From positions 1 to 53,322 of the forward strand of contig QHUK01000054.1 in the NCBI GenBank assembly GCA_003222085.1: a stretch of 53,322 bases of DNA, written 5' to 3'. Under the pieces are notes generated by a model. The model made no database searches and was not told the DNA's origin. It worked only from the letters and a program-made list of their open reading frames with translations. The DNA is from Gemmatimonadota bacterium (GTDB taxonomy: Bacteria; Gemmatimonadota; Gemmatimonadetes; Gemmatimonadales; GWC2-71-9). Positions within the stretch are counted from its first letter, which is position 1; each line of letters opens with the position of its first letter. The position numbers and the translations under genes were made by a program. Below, piece by piece: positions 20,872 to 29,365 of the stretch.

Positions 20872-22377
20872 TTGCCTCGTCTGACGGGTGTGCTGGCGCT
20901 TGCGTGTTTATCGCTGGCGGCCTGCCGTGGACCGTATGGGTCCGAAGGCGAACGGCTCGCTCGCACTTACTGTGCGGCCTGCCACGTCTTTCCGGAACCC
21001 GCCTTATTGGACAAGAAGACCTGGCAATCAGGCGTCTTACCGGCCATGGCCCCACGACTGGGCGTCAGCACGACGACATCCTTCAGCGAAGCGCTCCGGA
21101 ATCCGTATATGACGGTCCTGACCAAGGCCGTGTCACCACGAGACTGGGACCAGATTGTCCAGTATTATCGCGAGCGTAGCCCCGACACATTGCCTTACCA
21201 GTCCCTGCCAGCCGAACCTCGGGTGGATCCCGACTTGTTCAGAACGGGTCCGTTCGTGCCGCGGATGCACAGCAGCGCGATCATCACCCTGCTGAAGGTT
21301 GATCCGACCTATGAGCGAATATTTGTCGGTGAGGCCGGCACCAACAGACTGCTGATCTTCGACTGGAAGCGCCGGCTGCTCTCGACACTCACATTGGGCA
21401 GTCCTCCGACCGACCTGATCGTAGAGAACGAGCACGTCCTGGTGCTGGAATCCGGCATCCTCAGCCCCAATGATCAGGCCAGGGGCAGTCTCGTGCAATA
21501 CGATTTTTCCGGTCATGATTCCCTGCGATTCAACAGAATCCTGATCGATTCGTTGTTGCGGCCCGTCTTTGTCGAGCAATTTGACTTTGCCGGAGACGGC
21601 CGGAACGACTTTCTCATCTGCGAATTCGGCGACAACCGCGGGCGACTGGCGCTCTATCGGTACGATGGCGCGAAGTACGCGCGGCACGTACTGGATGCCA
21701 GCCCAGGCGCCATCCGGTTCGAAATACGGGACATGACGGGGGACGGGCATCCGGACATCGTAGCGCTGTTCGCGCAGGGTGACGAGCGGATTGTCTTGTT
21801 CGAAAATGATGGGAAGGGAAATTTTCCTGAACCGCACCGGATACTGGCGCGCTTTCCCCCGGTGTACGGCTCGATGTATTTCTCCCTGCATGATTTCAAC
21901 GGCGACGGAAAGCCCGACATTTTGTATGTGAACGGCGACAATTTCGACTATTCCCGTGTGCTCAAGCCTTACCACGGAGTCAGGATCCTGGAAAATGACG
22001 GCAAGAACAATTTTGTCGAACGGTACTTTTTCCCCGTGTACGGCGCTGCCAGGGCAGAGGTGGCTGATTTTGACAAGGATGGCGATCTCGATATTCTGAT
22101 CACCAGCAATTTTGCGGATTCCGCAAGACATCCCGAACGGGGCATCATGTTTCTGGAGAACACCGGTCCGTACCAATTTCAACCATATGCATTTTCCGTA
22201 GCCTCCGGCGGTCAGTGGAACCTGATGGCAACGGGTGATTTTAATAAGGACGGCTGGCTGGATGTCATCATTGGCGCCATGAATCTGGGAGACATTGCCA
22301 ACCTTCAGCGGAGGCTCACCGGACAACCGTTGGAGGGCGGGAAAGATCCCATCCTGTTTTTTGAGAACAGGCGCTGA
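20872..22377 (+). CDS. c-type cytochrome/VCBS-repeat lipoprotein, lower-GC
   Basis: TTG start at 20872 after AAGGAGAATTGCG. A lipobox (LSLAAC, Cys 18) is followed by a single haem-binding motif CAACH (ARTYCAACHVFPEP). Then come FG-GAP/VCBS repeats with calcium-loop phrases: DMTGDGHPDI, DFNGDGKPDI, DFDKDGDLDI, DFNKDGWLDV. 501 residues. By eye its GC is several points below its neighbours. The layout predicts an outer-membrane-anchored, seven-bladed propeller with an electron-transfer haem. Horizontal acquisition is likely. It ends where the next gene begins. Confidence 0.87.
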   Translation: MPRLTGVLALACLSLAACRGPYGSEGERLARTYCAACHVFPEPALLDKKTWQSGVLPAMAPRLGVSTTTSFSEALRNPYMTVLTKAVSPRDWDQIVQYYRERSPDTLPYQSLPAEPRVDPDLFRTGPFVPRMHSSAIITLLKVDPTYERIFVGEAGTNRLLIFDWKRRLLSTLTLGSPPTDLIVENEHVLVLESGILSPNDQARGSLVQYDFSGHDSLRFNRILIDSLLRPVFVEQFDFAGDGRNDFLICEFGDNRGRLALYRYDGAKYARHVLDASPGAIRFEIRDMTGDGHPDIVALFAQGDERIVLFENDGKGNFPEPHRILARFPPVYGSMYFSLHDFNGDGKPDILYVNGDNFDYSRVLKPYHGVRILENDGKNNFVERYFFPVYGAARAEVADFDKDGDLDILITSNFADSARHPERGIMFLENTGPYQFQPYAFSVASGGQWNLMATGDFNKDGWLDVIIGAMNLGDIANLQRRLTGQPLEGGKDPILFFENRR

Positions 22378-22896
22378 GTGTCCCGCGGCTACTTGATCCG
22401 GCAGTTCGAAACCGCGTGGAAGCTGACCAACCTCCACCTCGACGGACTCACCACCGCGGAGTGCCTGTGGCTCCCGGCTCAGAAGGGGTTGCACGTGCAT
22501 CAAGCCCCCGATGGACGCTGGCGCGCCGATTGGCCGGATCACGAGGGATATGACGTCGGGCCGCCGAGCATCGCGTGGCTGACGTGGCACCTCGGCTTCT
22601 GGTGGTCCATGGTGCTCGACCACTCATTCGGCGACGGGGCGCTCTCACGCGAGCGCGTCTCGTGGCCCGGTACTGCCGACGACGTACGCGACTGGCTCGG
22701 CCGGCTCCGGGGACGGTGGCAAGGGGTCCTCGAGCAGGTCAGCGACGACGACCTGCAATCCGCGCAGCGGACGCGATGGCCCTTCCGGGACCGTCCGTTC
22801 GGAGATGTCATCGCATGGGTCAATGTCGAACTCACGAAGAACGCCGCCGAGATCGGCTACGCCCGCTTCCTGTACGCGGCCCGCCACGGGCCTTAG
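22378..22896 (+). CDS. DinB-superfamily protein
   Basis: GTG start immediately after the previous stop. A 172-residue four-helix protein: RGYLIRQFETAWKLTNLHLDGLTTAECLWLP, then IAWLTWHLGFWWSMVLDHSFGD (WHLGFWW near the second metal-ligand position) and FGDVIAWVNVELTKNAAEIGYARF, as in DinB-like proteins that bind divalent metal and thiols. Substrate unknown. The GC is back to that of the surroundings. Confidence 0.82.
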   Translation: MSRGYLIRQFETAWKLTNLHLDGLTTAECLWLPAQKGLHVHQAPDGRWRADWPDHEGYDVGPPSIAWLTWHLGFWWSMVLDHSFGDGALSRERVSWPGTADDVRDWLGRLRGRWQGVLEQVSDDDLQSAQRTRWPFRDRPFGDVIAWVNVELTKNAAEIGYARFLYAARHGP

Positions 22897-23025
22897 GCAG
22901 CGGACCTCTAGCGAGGCGGTTGGCTTGAGCCATACGATCAAGGTCATCGCCGCGCGCCGCTCTTCCGCTTGTCGCTTCGGCGCTGCATCATGTCGATGCT
23001 CCGTCACCACTCCTTGGAGGTTTCC

Positions 23026-23499
23026 ATGCGTGCTGTCGGCCTCTCCGCGTGCTTCATGCTCTCGATCGCTCCCGCAATGTATGCTCAAGCCGCCCCCACC
23101 CCCGCGGCCAAGCCCGCCGGGCTGCACTGGGGACCGGCGCCGGCAGTCTTTCCCAAGGGCGCGAAGATGGCCGTCGTGAGCGGTGACCCCAGCAAGGCGG
23201 CGCCCTTTACCGTCGAGCTGTCCATGCCGAACGGCTACAAGATCCCGCCGCACTTCCATCCCACCGACGAGACCGTCGAAGTCAAGAAGGGCACGCTCCT
23301 CGTCGGCATGGGTGATACGTTCGACGCCGCGAGCGCGAAACCGATGAAGGCCGGGGAGAAGGGGTCCCTGCCCGCCAACACACACCACTTCGCCGCCGTC
23401 AAGGGCGCGACCCTCATTGCCGTGAGTGCCATGGGGCCCTTCGCGATGACGTACGTCAATGCCGCGGACGATCCTCAGCAGCAGGTCGCCAAGCCATAA
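23026..23499 (+). CDS. Secreted cupin-domain protein (non-cassette homologue)
   Basis: ATG 23026 follows TTGGAGG. The 157-residue product has an export segment (VGLSACFMLSIAPAMYAQA) and a cupin barrel: IPPHFHPTDETVEVKKGTL with the metal-ligand His residues and Glu, and NTHHFAAVKG with the last His. It resembles the integron cassette cupin at 7488, but unlike it retains the Glu in motif 1. Upstream in-frame Met codons at 22969 and 22990 are not preceded by a good ribosome-binding site. Confidence 0.85.
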   Translation: MRAVGLSACFMLSIAPAMYAQAAPTPAAKPAGLHWGPAPAVFPKGAKMAVVSGDPSKAAPFTVELSMPNGYKIPPHFHPTDETVEVKKGTLLVGMGDTFDAASAKPMKAGEKGSLPANTHHFAAVKGATLIAVSAMGPFAMTYVNAADDPQQQVAKP

Positions 23500-23558
23500 T
23501 GTGAGGAGGTGCGCGGCAAGGAGACGCCGACCTCCGACATCGCAAAACCGATCGACCA

Positions 23559-24311
23559 GTGGAAGATGCCGGAAAGCACCCAGGCCGCGATCTGACGGCG
23601 GGTCCGCCCTCCGTCCTGTCCCGCTTCGCGGTCGTGCTGCTGGACATGAACGGCACGCTCCTGTTCGGCGGCGATCGCTTTGGCCCCGAGCAAGACTACG
23701 TCGCGACATACCGCGCCCTTGGCGGACGCCGGCTCGCAGCGGGAGTGGTGCAGGGAACCATCGCGGCGTGCTATGAGACCATGGGAGCGATCTACGAGGA
23801 CCCGGCGCGCTGCGACTCCTTTCCCCAGGTATTGGAAACGCTCCGCGAGCTCCCTGCCGGACGTGACCTGCCGGAGGCGGAGCTGCAGCTCCTGGAGCGC
23901 GTCATCGCGGCGCATGAACTGGGGCGCATTCCCGACGCCTACGCACGGGCGATCACCCGTCTCGCCGCCGCGCACCGGCTCGGTCTGGTCGCGAACATTC
24001 TGTCCCGCAAGGGACCCTGGCTCGAAGAATTCGCGCGGGCCGGGGTGCTGCACTGCTTCGCGACCACCGTCTTTTCCTCGGACGGCTCGAGCATCAAGCC
24101 CTCGCGCAAACTGTTCGACCGAGCGGTGACCGCTCTCGCCGTGCCCAGGGCCGAGGTGGTGTTTGTGGGTGACAGCCTGCGCTGCGACATCGGCGGCGCG
24201 ACCGCCGCGGGATTGGCCACGGTCTGGATCGATCGCGCCGGCCACGGCCGGCAGGCCGGTGATCCCCAACCCAGCTTTGTCGTTCGTGATCTCCTCGAAC
24301 TGGTCGGATGA
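23559..24311 (+). CDS. HAD-family hydrolase with DxN motif
   Basis: A 250-residue product from GTG 23559 (start uncertain because the first 20 residues are not family-like). Motif I is LLDMNGTLL, where the usual second Asp is Asn. Motif II region and helical cap follow. SIKPSRKLFDRAV supplies the motif III Lys, and VFVGDSLRCDIGGA supplies the motif IV Asp pair. Without the second Asp the general acid is missing, although DxN versions exist in functional HAD proteins. Substrate unknown. The stop overlaps the next start (ATGA). Confidence 0.82.
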   Translation: MEDAGKHPGRDLTAGPPSVLSRFAVVLLDMNGTLLFGGDRFGPEQDYVATYRALGGRRLAAGVVQGTIAACYETMGAIYEDPARCDSFPQVLETLRELPAGRDLPEAELQLLERVIAAHELGRIPDAYARAITRLAAAHRLGLVANILSRKGPWLEEFARAGVLHCFATTVFSSDGSSIKPSRKLFDRAVTALAVPRAEVVFVGDSLRCDIGGATAAGLATVWIDRAGHGRQAGDPQPSFVVRDLLELVG

Positions 24312-25696
24312 CCGCGTCGTCGTCCCTGGTCCGCCGCTTCGGCCTGCTTCACGCCACGGCGCTCAACATGACGAACATGATCGGGATCGGACCGTTCATC
24401 ACGATCCCCCTCCTCATGTCCGCGCTGGGTGGTCCGCAAGCGATGCTCGGCTGGCTCGTCGCCCTCGTGATCGTCGTGTGCGACGGCATGGTCTGGAGCG
24501 AGCTGGGGGCGGCGATGCCGGGCTCCGGCGGCTCGTTCGGGTATCTGCGCCACGGCTATGGCGCGGCAACGGTCGGCCGCCTGATGGGCTTTCTCTTCGT
24601 CTGGCAGTTTGTGCTCAGTGGCCCGCTCGAGATCGCCTCCGGGTACATCGGCTTCGCGCAGTACCTCGGCTACATCTGGAAGGGGATCACGGCGCGCCAG
24701 ACGATCGTCGTCGTCACGGTCATCGGGCTCGCGAACCTGGCACTCCTGTACCGGCGGATTACGTCGATCGCGACCATCACCGTCGCGCTCTGGACGGGAA
24801 CGATCGTCACGGTCATCGTGGTGGTCGTCACCGGTGCCCGGCATTTCGACCCCAGAGTCGCCTTCGACTTTCCGCCCGGTGCGTTCAACCTCTCGCTGGG
24901 TTTTCTCCTGGGCCTCGGCGCCGCGTCGCGGGTCGGCGTGTACGACTATCTCGGCTACTACGATGTCTGCTACATCGGCGACGAAGTCGAGAATCCCGGC
25001 CGGGTGATCCCCCGGTCGATTGTGATCAGCACCGTGGCGGTCGCGGCGATCTACCTCGCGATCAATCTGTCGATTGTCGGCGTCGTCCCGTGGCGGGAGT
25101 TCGTCCCGGCGGAGGCACGCCCGCAATCCAGCTTCGTCGTGTCGCTCTTCATGGAACGGACGTACGGCCCGGGCGTCGCGACGCTGTTCACGGCGATGAT
25201 CCTCTGGACCGCGTTCGGCTCGGTCTTCGCCCTCTTGCTGGGGTACTCGCGCGTGCCGTATGCCGCGGCCAGAGACGGCTACTTCTTCAAGGTGTTCGCG
25301 CGCCTGCATCCGTCCCAGGGATTTCCGAGCGTCTCGCTGGTCGTGCTGGGCGTCCTCTCCATCCTTGCCGGGTTCGTGTCGCTGGGCATGGTGATCGATG
25401 CGTTGATCACGACGCGGATTCTGGTGCAGTTCATCGGGCAGATCGGGGCGGTGACGTTGCTGCGCCGGCGCGTGCCGGACATGCCGCGGCCGTATCGCAT
25501 GTGGCTCTATCCGGTGCCGAGCCTCGTCGCGCTGCTGGGATGGATCTTCATCTTCGCCACGACGCCGCCGCTGGTGGTCGCGTTTGGACTCGGCGCGCTG
25601 GTGCTCGGTGTCGTGTGTTTCGGAGCGTGGTCGTGGAAGGGGCGGACCTGGCCGTTCGACGCACGAGACCCAGGCGAGCGGACCGTCACGCCGTAG
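24308..25696 (+). CDS. APC-superfamily amino-acid permease
   Basis: A 462-residue, about twelve-helix transporter: GLLHATALNMTNMIGIGPFITIPLLMSALGG with the family GxG(I/V) start, GAAMPGSGGSFGYL, then ASRVGVYDYLGYYDVCYIGDEVENPGRVIPRS, which matches the APC signature with the conserved Glu of the E-x-x-N-P motif. It starts at ATG 24308, overlapping the HAD gene stop. Substrate not predictable from sequence. Confidence 0.9.
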   Translation: MTASSSLVRRFGLLHATALNMTNMIGIGPFITIPLLMSALGGPQAMLGWLVALVIVVCDGMVWSELGAAMPGSGGSFGYLRHGYGAATVGRLMGFLFVWQFVLSGPLEIASGYIGFAQYLGYIWKGITARQTIVVVTVIGLANLALLYRRITSIATITVALWTGTIVTVIVVVVTGARHFDPRVAFDFPPGAFNLSLGFLLGLGAASRVGVYDYLGYYDVCYIGDEVENPGRVIPRSIVISTVAVAAIYLAINLSIVGVVPWREFVPAEARPQSSFVVSLFMERTYGPGVATLFTAMILWTAFGSVFALLLGYSRVPYAAARDGYFFKVFARLHPSQGFPSVSLVVLGVLSILAGFVSLGMVIDALITTRILVQFIGQIGAVTLLRRRVPDMPRPYRMWLYPVPSLVALLGWIFIFATTPPLVVAFGLGALVLGVVCFGAWSWKGRTWPFDARDPGERTVTP

Positions 25697-25704
25697 CCCG
25701 TACC

Positions 25705-25754
25705 CGGCTTGCGCCCGCGGCCACGATGCCCGCAGGTTAACCGTCATCCGTCCG
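25705..25754 (+). repeat. Possible attC relic (class B arm)
   Basis: GGCTTGCGCCCGCGGCCACGATGCCCGCAGGTTAACCGTCATCCG resembles the class B R' half (CTTGCGCCCGCGGGCATTGCGCCCGCAGCTTAAGCGCGATCCG) with gaps. No R'' and no clean core, so this is at best an old remnant. Confidence 0.4.
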
Positions 25755-25772
25755 TCCCCGATTGGAGAGCCC

Positions 25773-26288
25773 ATGTTCCGAGTCTGCTCCGCGGCCGTCG
25801 GTGCGCTCGCCGCGTTGTCTGGCCTACCATGCGCGGCTCAGGTCACGGCACGTCGCGCAGTCGCGATCGTCGGGACGTGGCGACTCGAGAGCGTCGTCGA
25901 CACCCTGCCAGGCGGATCGCTGTACAGTTGGCTCGGTGCCCGGCCGACGGGCGAGATCCGCTACGACGCCACGGGCCACATGGCGGTGCAATTCATGCGG
26001 GATCCCCGGCCCACCGTCAGGGCGGGCACCGCCCGCGAGGCGACGCCCCAGGAGCTCCGCGCCCTGTACGACGGGTACTACGCGTACTTCGGTCGTTACG
26101 AGCTGAATGCGCGGGGCGATTCCGTCGCGCACTTCATCCATGCCAGCTTACACCCGGAGGAGGTCGGCGTTGTCTATCGACGCGCCGTCCGTGTGGACGC
26201 GGATCGTCTCTTCATCTCCTTGCAATTCGTGGATGCATCCGACCGGTTACTGCACCGCCGTTCTCTCACCTTCAGCCGGGTTCGTTGA
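25773..26288 (+). CDS. Secreted lipocalin-like domain protein
   Basis: ATG 25773 after GGAGAGCCC. A signal peptide (CSAAVGALAALSGLPCAAQ) precedes a lipocalin-like domain: VGTWRLESVVDTLPGGSLYSWLGARPTGEIRYDATGHMAVQFM, then GYYAYFGRYELNARGDSVAHFIHASLHPEEVG and RLFISLQF. The 171 residues fit PF13924-type proteins (export and lipid-ligand binding inferred). An attC relic lies 18 bases upstream. Confidence 0.82.
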   Translation: MFRVCSAAVGALAALSGLPCAAQVTARRAVAIVGTWRLESVVDTLPGGSLYSWLGARPTGEIRYDATGHMAVQFMRDPRPTVRAGTAREATPQELRALYDGYYAYFGRYELNARGDSVAHFIHASLHPEEVGVVYRRAVRVDADRLFISLQFVDASDRLLHRRSLTFSRVR

Positions 26289-26293
26289 CGGCC

Positions 26294-27184
26294 ATGCATC
26301 GGTCCGCGTTGGTTCGCCTCGGGTCGCTGGGCTTGATGCTCTCGCTGGCCACCGCGGTCCCGGCCGACGCCCGGGCGGCGGCCCTTCCCGGATTGGCCGA
26401 TCAGTGGTTCGTCACCAGCGACAGCGTCCGGCTCCACTACCTCAGCGGAGGATCCGGTCCCACCATCGTCTTCGTGCCGGGTTGGACCATGCCGGCGGAG
26501 ATCTGGGAGCCGCAACTCCGGTACTTCGTTCGGTCCCACCGCGTCATCGCCCTGGACCCGCGCTCGCAGGGCGCGTCCGACCGGGTCAGCGAGGGGAATT
26601 TCGTCGATCGTCGCGCCCAGGACGTTCACGAGCTCCTGCGCCACCTCGGGGCACAACCCGTGGTCCTGGTCGGCTGGTCCCTCGGTGTGGTGGAGGTGCT
26701 GCGGCTGGTCGAGCGCTTCGGCACCGCGGACATCGCCGGCCTCGTCCTCGTGGATGGCCTGATCTGGGTCACCCCCAACTCCAGCATGGAGGCGTTCTTC
26801 GACTCCGCTCTTGTCCATCTCCTGCGGGACCGTCGCGCGTTTACCGCGACCTTCGTGCGCGGCATGTATCGGACACCGCAGGACCCGCGATACCTGGAGC
26901 GGATCACGCACGCCGCGCTTTCCACACCGACGCCGACGGCATACACGGTCTTGGCGAGCGCATATGCCGTGGGGCGCCGGGACTGGCGCTCGGCGCTGAG
27001 CCGGGTCGACCGACCGGTGCTGTGCGTGGGAACGGCATTCATGCGCGAAACGGCTGATACGGTGCGGGCTCGCGTTCGCGACTCGGAGGTCGAGATTTTC
27101 GAGCAGGCCGGTCACGCCGTGTTCGTCGACGAGCCGGAGCGCTTCAACAGAGTGGTGGAACGTTTCGTTCAGCGGCTGCGTTAG
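26294..27184 (+). CDS. Secreted alpha/beta hydrolase
   Basis: ATG 26294, five bases after the lipocalin stop, probably the same operon. An N-terminal signal (LGLMLSLATAVPADARAAA) precedes an alpha/beta-hydrolase fold with nucleophile elbow VGWSLGVVEV, oxyanion region FVPGWTM, acid Asp region, and terminal His in EQAGHAVFVDEPERF. 296 residues. Substrate unknown. Confidence 0.86.
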   Translation: MHRSALVRLGSLGLMLSLATAVPADARAAALPGLADQWFVTSDSVRLHYLSGGSGPTIVFVPGWTMPAEIWEPQLRYFVRSHRVIALDPRSQGASDRVSEGNFVDRRAQDVHELLRHLGAQPVVLVGWSLGVVEVLRLVERFGTADIAGLVLVDGLIWVTPNSSMEAFFDSALVHLLRDRRAFTATFVRGMYRTPQDPRYLERITHAALSTPTPTAYTVLASAYAVGRRDWRSALSRVDRPVLCVGTAFMRETADTVRARVRDSEVEIFEQAGHAVFVDEPERFNRVVERFVQRLR

Positions 27185-27212
27185 GGCCGGTTGATTTGAC
27201 CTGAGGAAAGCC

Positions 27213-27866
27213 ATGAGCCGACAAGTTCTCGTCATCTCCACGTTTGTCTGTGCCGTTGGACTGTGCGCTGCTGCGTCCGAGGTTGCCGGTCAGCAGCAAG
27301 CAATCGAGCCCGAGGGCTTGAAGGTCTTCAACCGCAGCGTCAGTAGCCTCAGCGACGGAGCCAGGAAGGGTGTTCGTCTCAGCGAACACGCCGGCGACGG
27401 CGTGGCCTACCTGCAGGGGGTCGAGTTCACCAACGGCACGATCGAGCTCGACGTCAGAGGCAAGGACGTTCCGCAGCAAAGCTTCGTGGGTGTCGCCTTC
27501 CACGGCGTGGATGGAACGACGTACGATGCGATCTACTTCCGACCGTTTAATTTCAGAGCCGAAGACCCTGCCAGACGGGGCCACGCCGTCCAATACATCG
27601 CTCAGCCCATCTACCCGTGGCAGAAGCTGCGCGCGGAGCAGCCGGGGAAGTACGAGCGGGCAATCGATCCCGTGCCGGATCCGAACGCCTGGTTTCATGT
27701 GCGTGTCGTCGTCACGAGCCCGAAGGTGAGCGTCTTCGTCGACGACGCGAAGGAGCCGAGCCTGGTCATCGACCAGTTGAGCAACCGCAAGAAAGGACTG
27801 GTGGGCCTATGGGTGGGGAACAACTCCGGTGGCGATTTCGCGAATGTCAAAATAGTTCCCCGCTAG
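27213..27866 (+). CDS. Secreted DUF1080-like (concanavalin-type) protein
   Basis: A 217-residue product with a signal segment (VLVISTFVCAVGLCAAASEVAG) and a beta-sandwich: YLQGVEFTNGTIELDVRGKDVPQQSFVGVAFHGVDGTTYDAIYFRPFNF, then WFHVRVVVTSPKVSVFVDDAKEPSL. This is the pattern of the DUF1080 (3-keto-disaccharide hydrolase) family. These often accompany Gfo/Idh/MocA oxidoreductases, as here, where one follows on the opposite strand. Confidence 0.8.
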   Translation: MSRQVLVISTFVCAVGLCAAASEVAGQQQAIEPEGLKVFNRSVSSLSDGARKGVRLSEHAGDGVAYLQGVEFTNGTIELDVRGKDVPQQSFVGVAFHGVDGTTYDAIYFRPFNFRAEDPARRGHAVQYIAQPIYPWQKLRAEQPGKYERAIDPVPDPNAWFHVRVVVTSPKVSVFVDDAKEPSLVIDQLSNRKKGLVGLWVGNNSGGDFANVKIVPR

Positions 27867-27875
27867 CATCCTGGC

Positions 27876-29228
27876 CTAGCCCCGAATGGTCTTCGAGGCC
27901 TCGTCCCACGACACGGTACTCTTCCGGAAGTACGACTCATTCGCCATGTGGCAGGCCAGCGCGGCGTTGTGACCGAACACCGCGTCCTCGGTCACCGGCT
28001 TCCGGGTGCGCACGGCCTCGAAGAACGTCCACAGATGTGTCCGCGTGTCGTCGAACTCGGGCCCGCTGAACGAGATCGATTCGGCCAGCGCAGCTTGGCC
28101 AAGCTTCGGATCGTGCTCCTGATGCCATTGCGCGACGTATGCCTCACGCATCGCCCGGGGGAAGCTGCCGGCGTAATAGCTTGGCGCCGTATCCTGGCCG
28201 GTTTGTGGCGTGTAGCTCAGGCCGGAGCCGGTCAGCTCCAGAATGCCCTTGGCGCCCTGGAAGCGGTACGACTCCGGCATCTCCGTCCCGAGATTGAGCC
28301 GCATGTACACCGGTAGCTCGCCGTAGTAGTACAGCACGGCGTGCACGTCGGGCATGTTGCGCCCGTCCTTCCAGCGCCGGATGCCGCCGACGGCCGCAGC
28401 CTGCTTGGGCGGCTCGTTGATCCCCAACACGAACATCAGGCCGCTGATCAGGTGCACCAGGAGGTCGCCGGCCACGCCGGTGCCGTACTCCTTCCAGCAG
28501 CGCCAGCGCGCGAAGATGTTGGGATCGAACGCTCGCTTGGGAACCGTGCCCTGCCAGGTATCCCAGTCCAGAGTCCGCGGTGAGAGATCGGGCGGTGGTG
28601 GGTACTGCCACGCGCCGGTGGGATCGTTGCGTCCGAGCCATCCTTCGACGAGCATCAGATCGCCCAGCGTTCCCTGCGCAATCAGCTCTCTGGCCTTGGC
28701 GCAGATCTGGGAGCTGACCCGCTGCGAGCCGATCTGCACGATGCGCCCGGTCTTCTTCGCCGCGTCGACCATGGCCACGCCATCGGCCGGGCTGTGCGAC
28801 ATCGGCTTCTCGCAGTAGATGTCCTTGCCCGCGCTCACCGCGTCCACGACCACCTGCTTGTGCCAGTGATCGGGAACGGCCGCGACGATGCAGTCGATGT
28901 TCTTGTCGTCCAGGAGCGTCTGATAGCGGCGGGTGACCGGCAGATCCGCTCGCACGATCTCCCGGGCCAGCGTGTGCCGACCGTCGTACAGGTCGCACGC
29001 GGCGGCACATTCCACGCCCGGCAGCCTGATCGACTCGGACAAGAGGCCGGATCCCTGCATCCCGACGCCGATCATGCCGAAGCGAACGCGGTCACTGGCC
29101 GGAACGGCCTGGGCGACGGGCATGAGACTGTGGGGCGTCGGTACGATCGTGTGCGCGGCGAACGACGCGCCGGCGGCAGCCGCGCTCATGCCCAAAAACT
29201 CACGGCGCGAGCAATTGTTCACGTTCAC
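27876..29228 (-). CDS. Tat-exported Gfo/Idh/MocA oxidoreductase
   Basis: GTG complement at 29228, six bases after CTTGGAG, gives a 450-residue protein starting VNVNNCSRREFLGMSAAAAGAS, a Tat signal (SRREFLG) and a Rossmann motif FGMIGVGMQGSG. DKNIDCIVAAVPDHWHKQ, then GKDIYCEKPMSHS follows, the family NAD-binding signature. A C-terminal domain follows. It probably oxidises a sugar or polyol in the periplasm, perhaps with the DUF1080-like partner. An earlier start would add 118 non-family residues. Confidence 0.88.
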   Translation of the reverse strand: MNVNNCSRREFLGMSAAAAGASFAAHTIVPTPHSLMPVAQAVPASDRVRFGMIGVGMQGSGLLSESIRLPGVECAAACDLYDGRHTLAREIVRADLPVTRRYQTLLDDKNIDCIVAAVPDHWHKQVVVDAVSAGKDIYCEKPMSHSPADGVAMVDAAKKTGRIVQIGSQRVSSQICAKARELIAQGTLGDLMLVEGWLGRNDPTGAWQYPPPPDLSPRTLDWDTWQGTVPKRAFDPNIFARWRCWKEYGTGVAGDLLVHLISGLMFVLGINEPPKQAAAVGGIRRWKDGRNMPDVHAVLYYYGELPVYMRLNLGTEMPESYRFQGAKGILELTGSGLSYTPQTGQDTAPSYYAGSFPRAMREAYVAQWHQEHDPKLGQAALAESISFSGPEFDDTRTHLWTFFEAVRTRKPVTEDAVFGHNAALACHMANESYFRKSTVSWDEASKTIRG

Positions 29229-29320
29229 GGCGTCTCCAAGGTCACGTGGGTTCGAGGTAACCGCACGGGTCATGCATCGACCAATTATGCACCGTGGAGC
29301 GCACGGCCCGATAGACTGCG

Positions 29321-29357
29321 GCCTCCTTGCGCCCGCCACCGGTATGCCCGCAGTTTC
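29321..29357 (+). repeat. Possible attC relic (class B arm)
   Basis: CTCCTTGCGCCCGCCACCGGTATGCCCGCAG resembles the class B right arm, but no core or R'' is present. Weak, like the relic at 25705-25754. Confidence 0.35.
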
Positions 29358-29365
29358 ATGTCGCC

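Noticed and set aside
21133..22623. Long minus-strand frame over the VCBS lipoprotein
   Set aside because: Shadow of a conserved gene. No domain resemblance.
23939..25774. Long minus-strand frame over the APC permease
   Set aside because: Very Asp/His/Arg-rich product typical of the complement of a membrane-protein gene.
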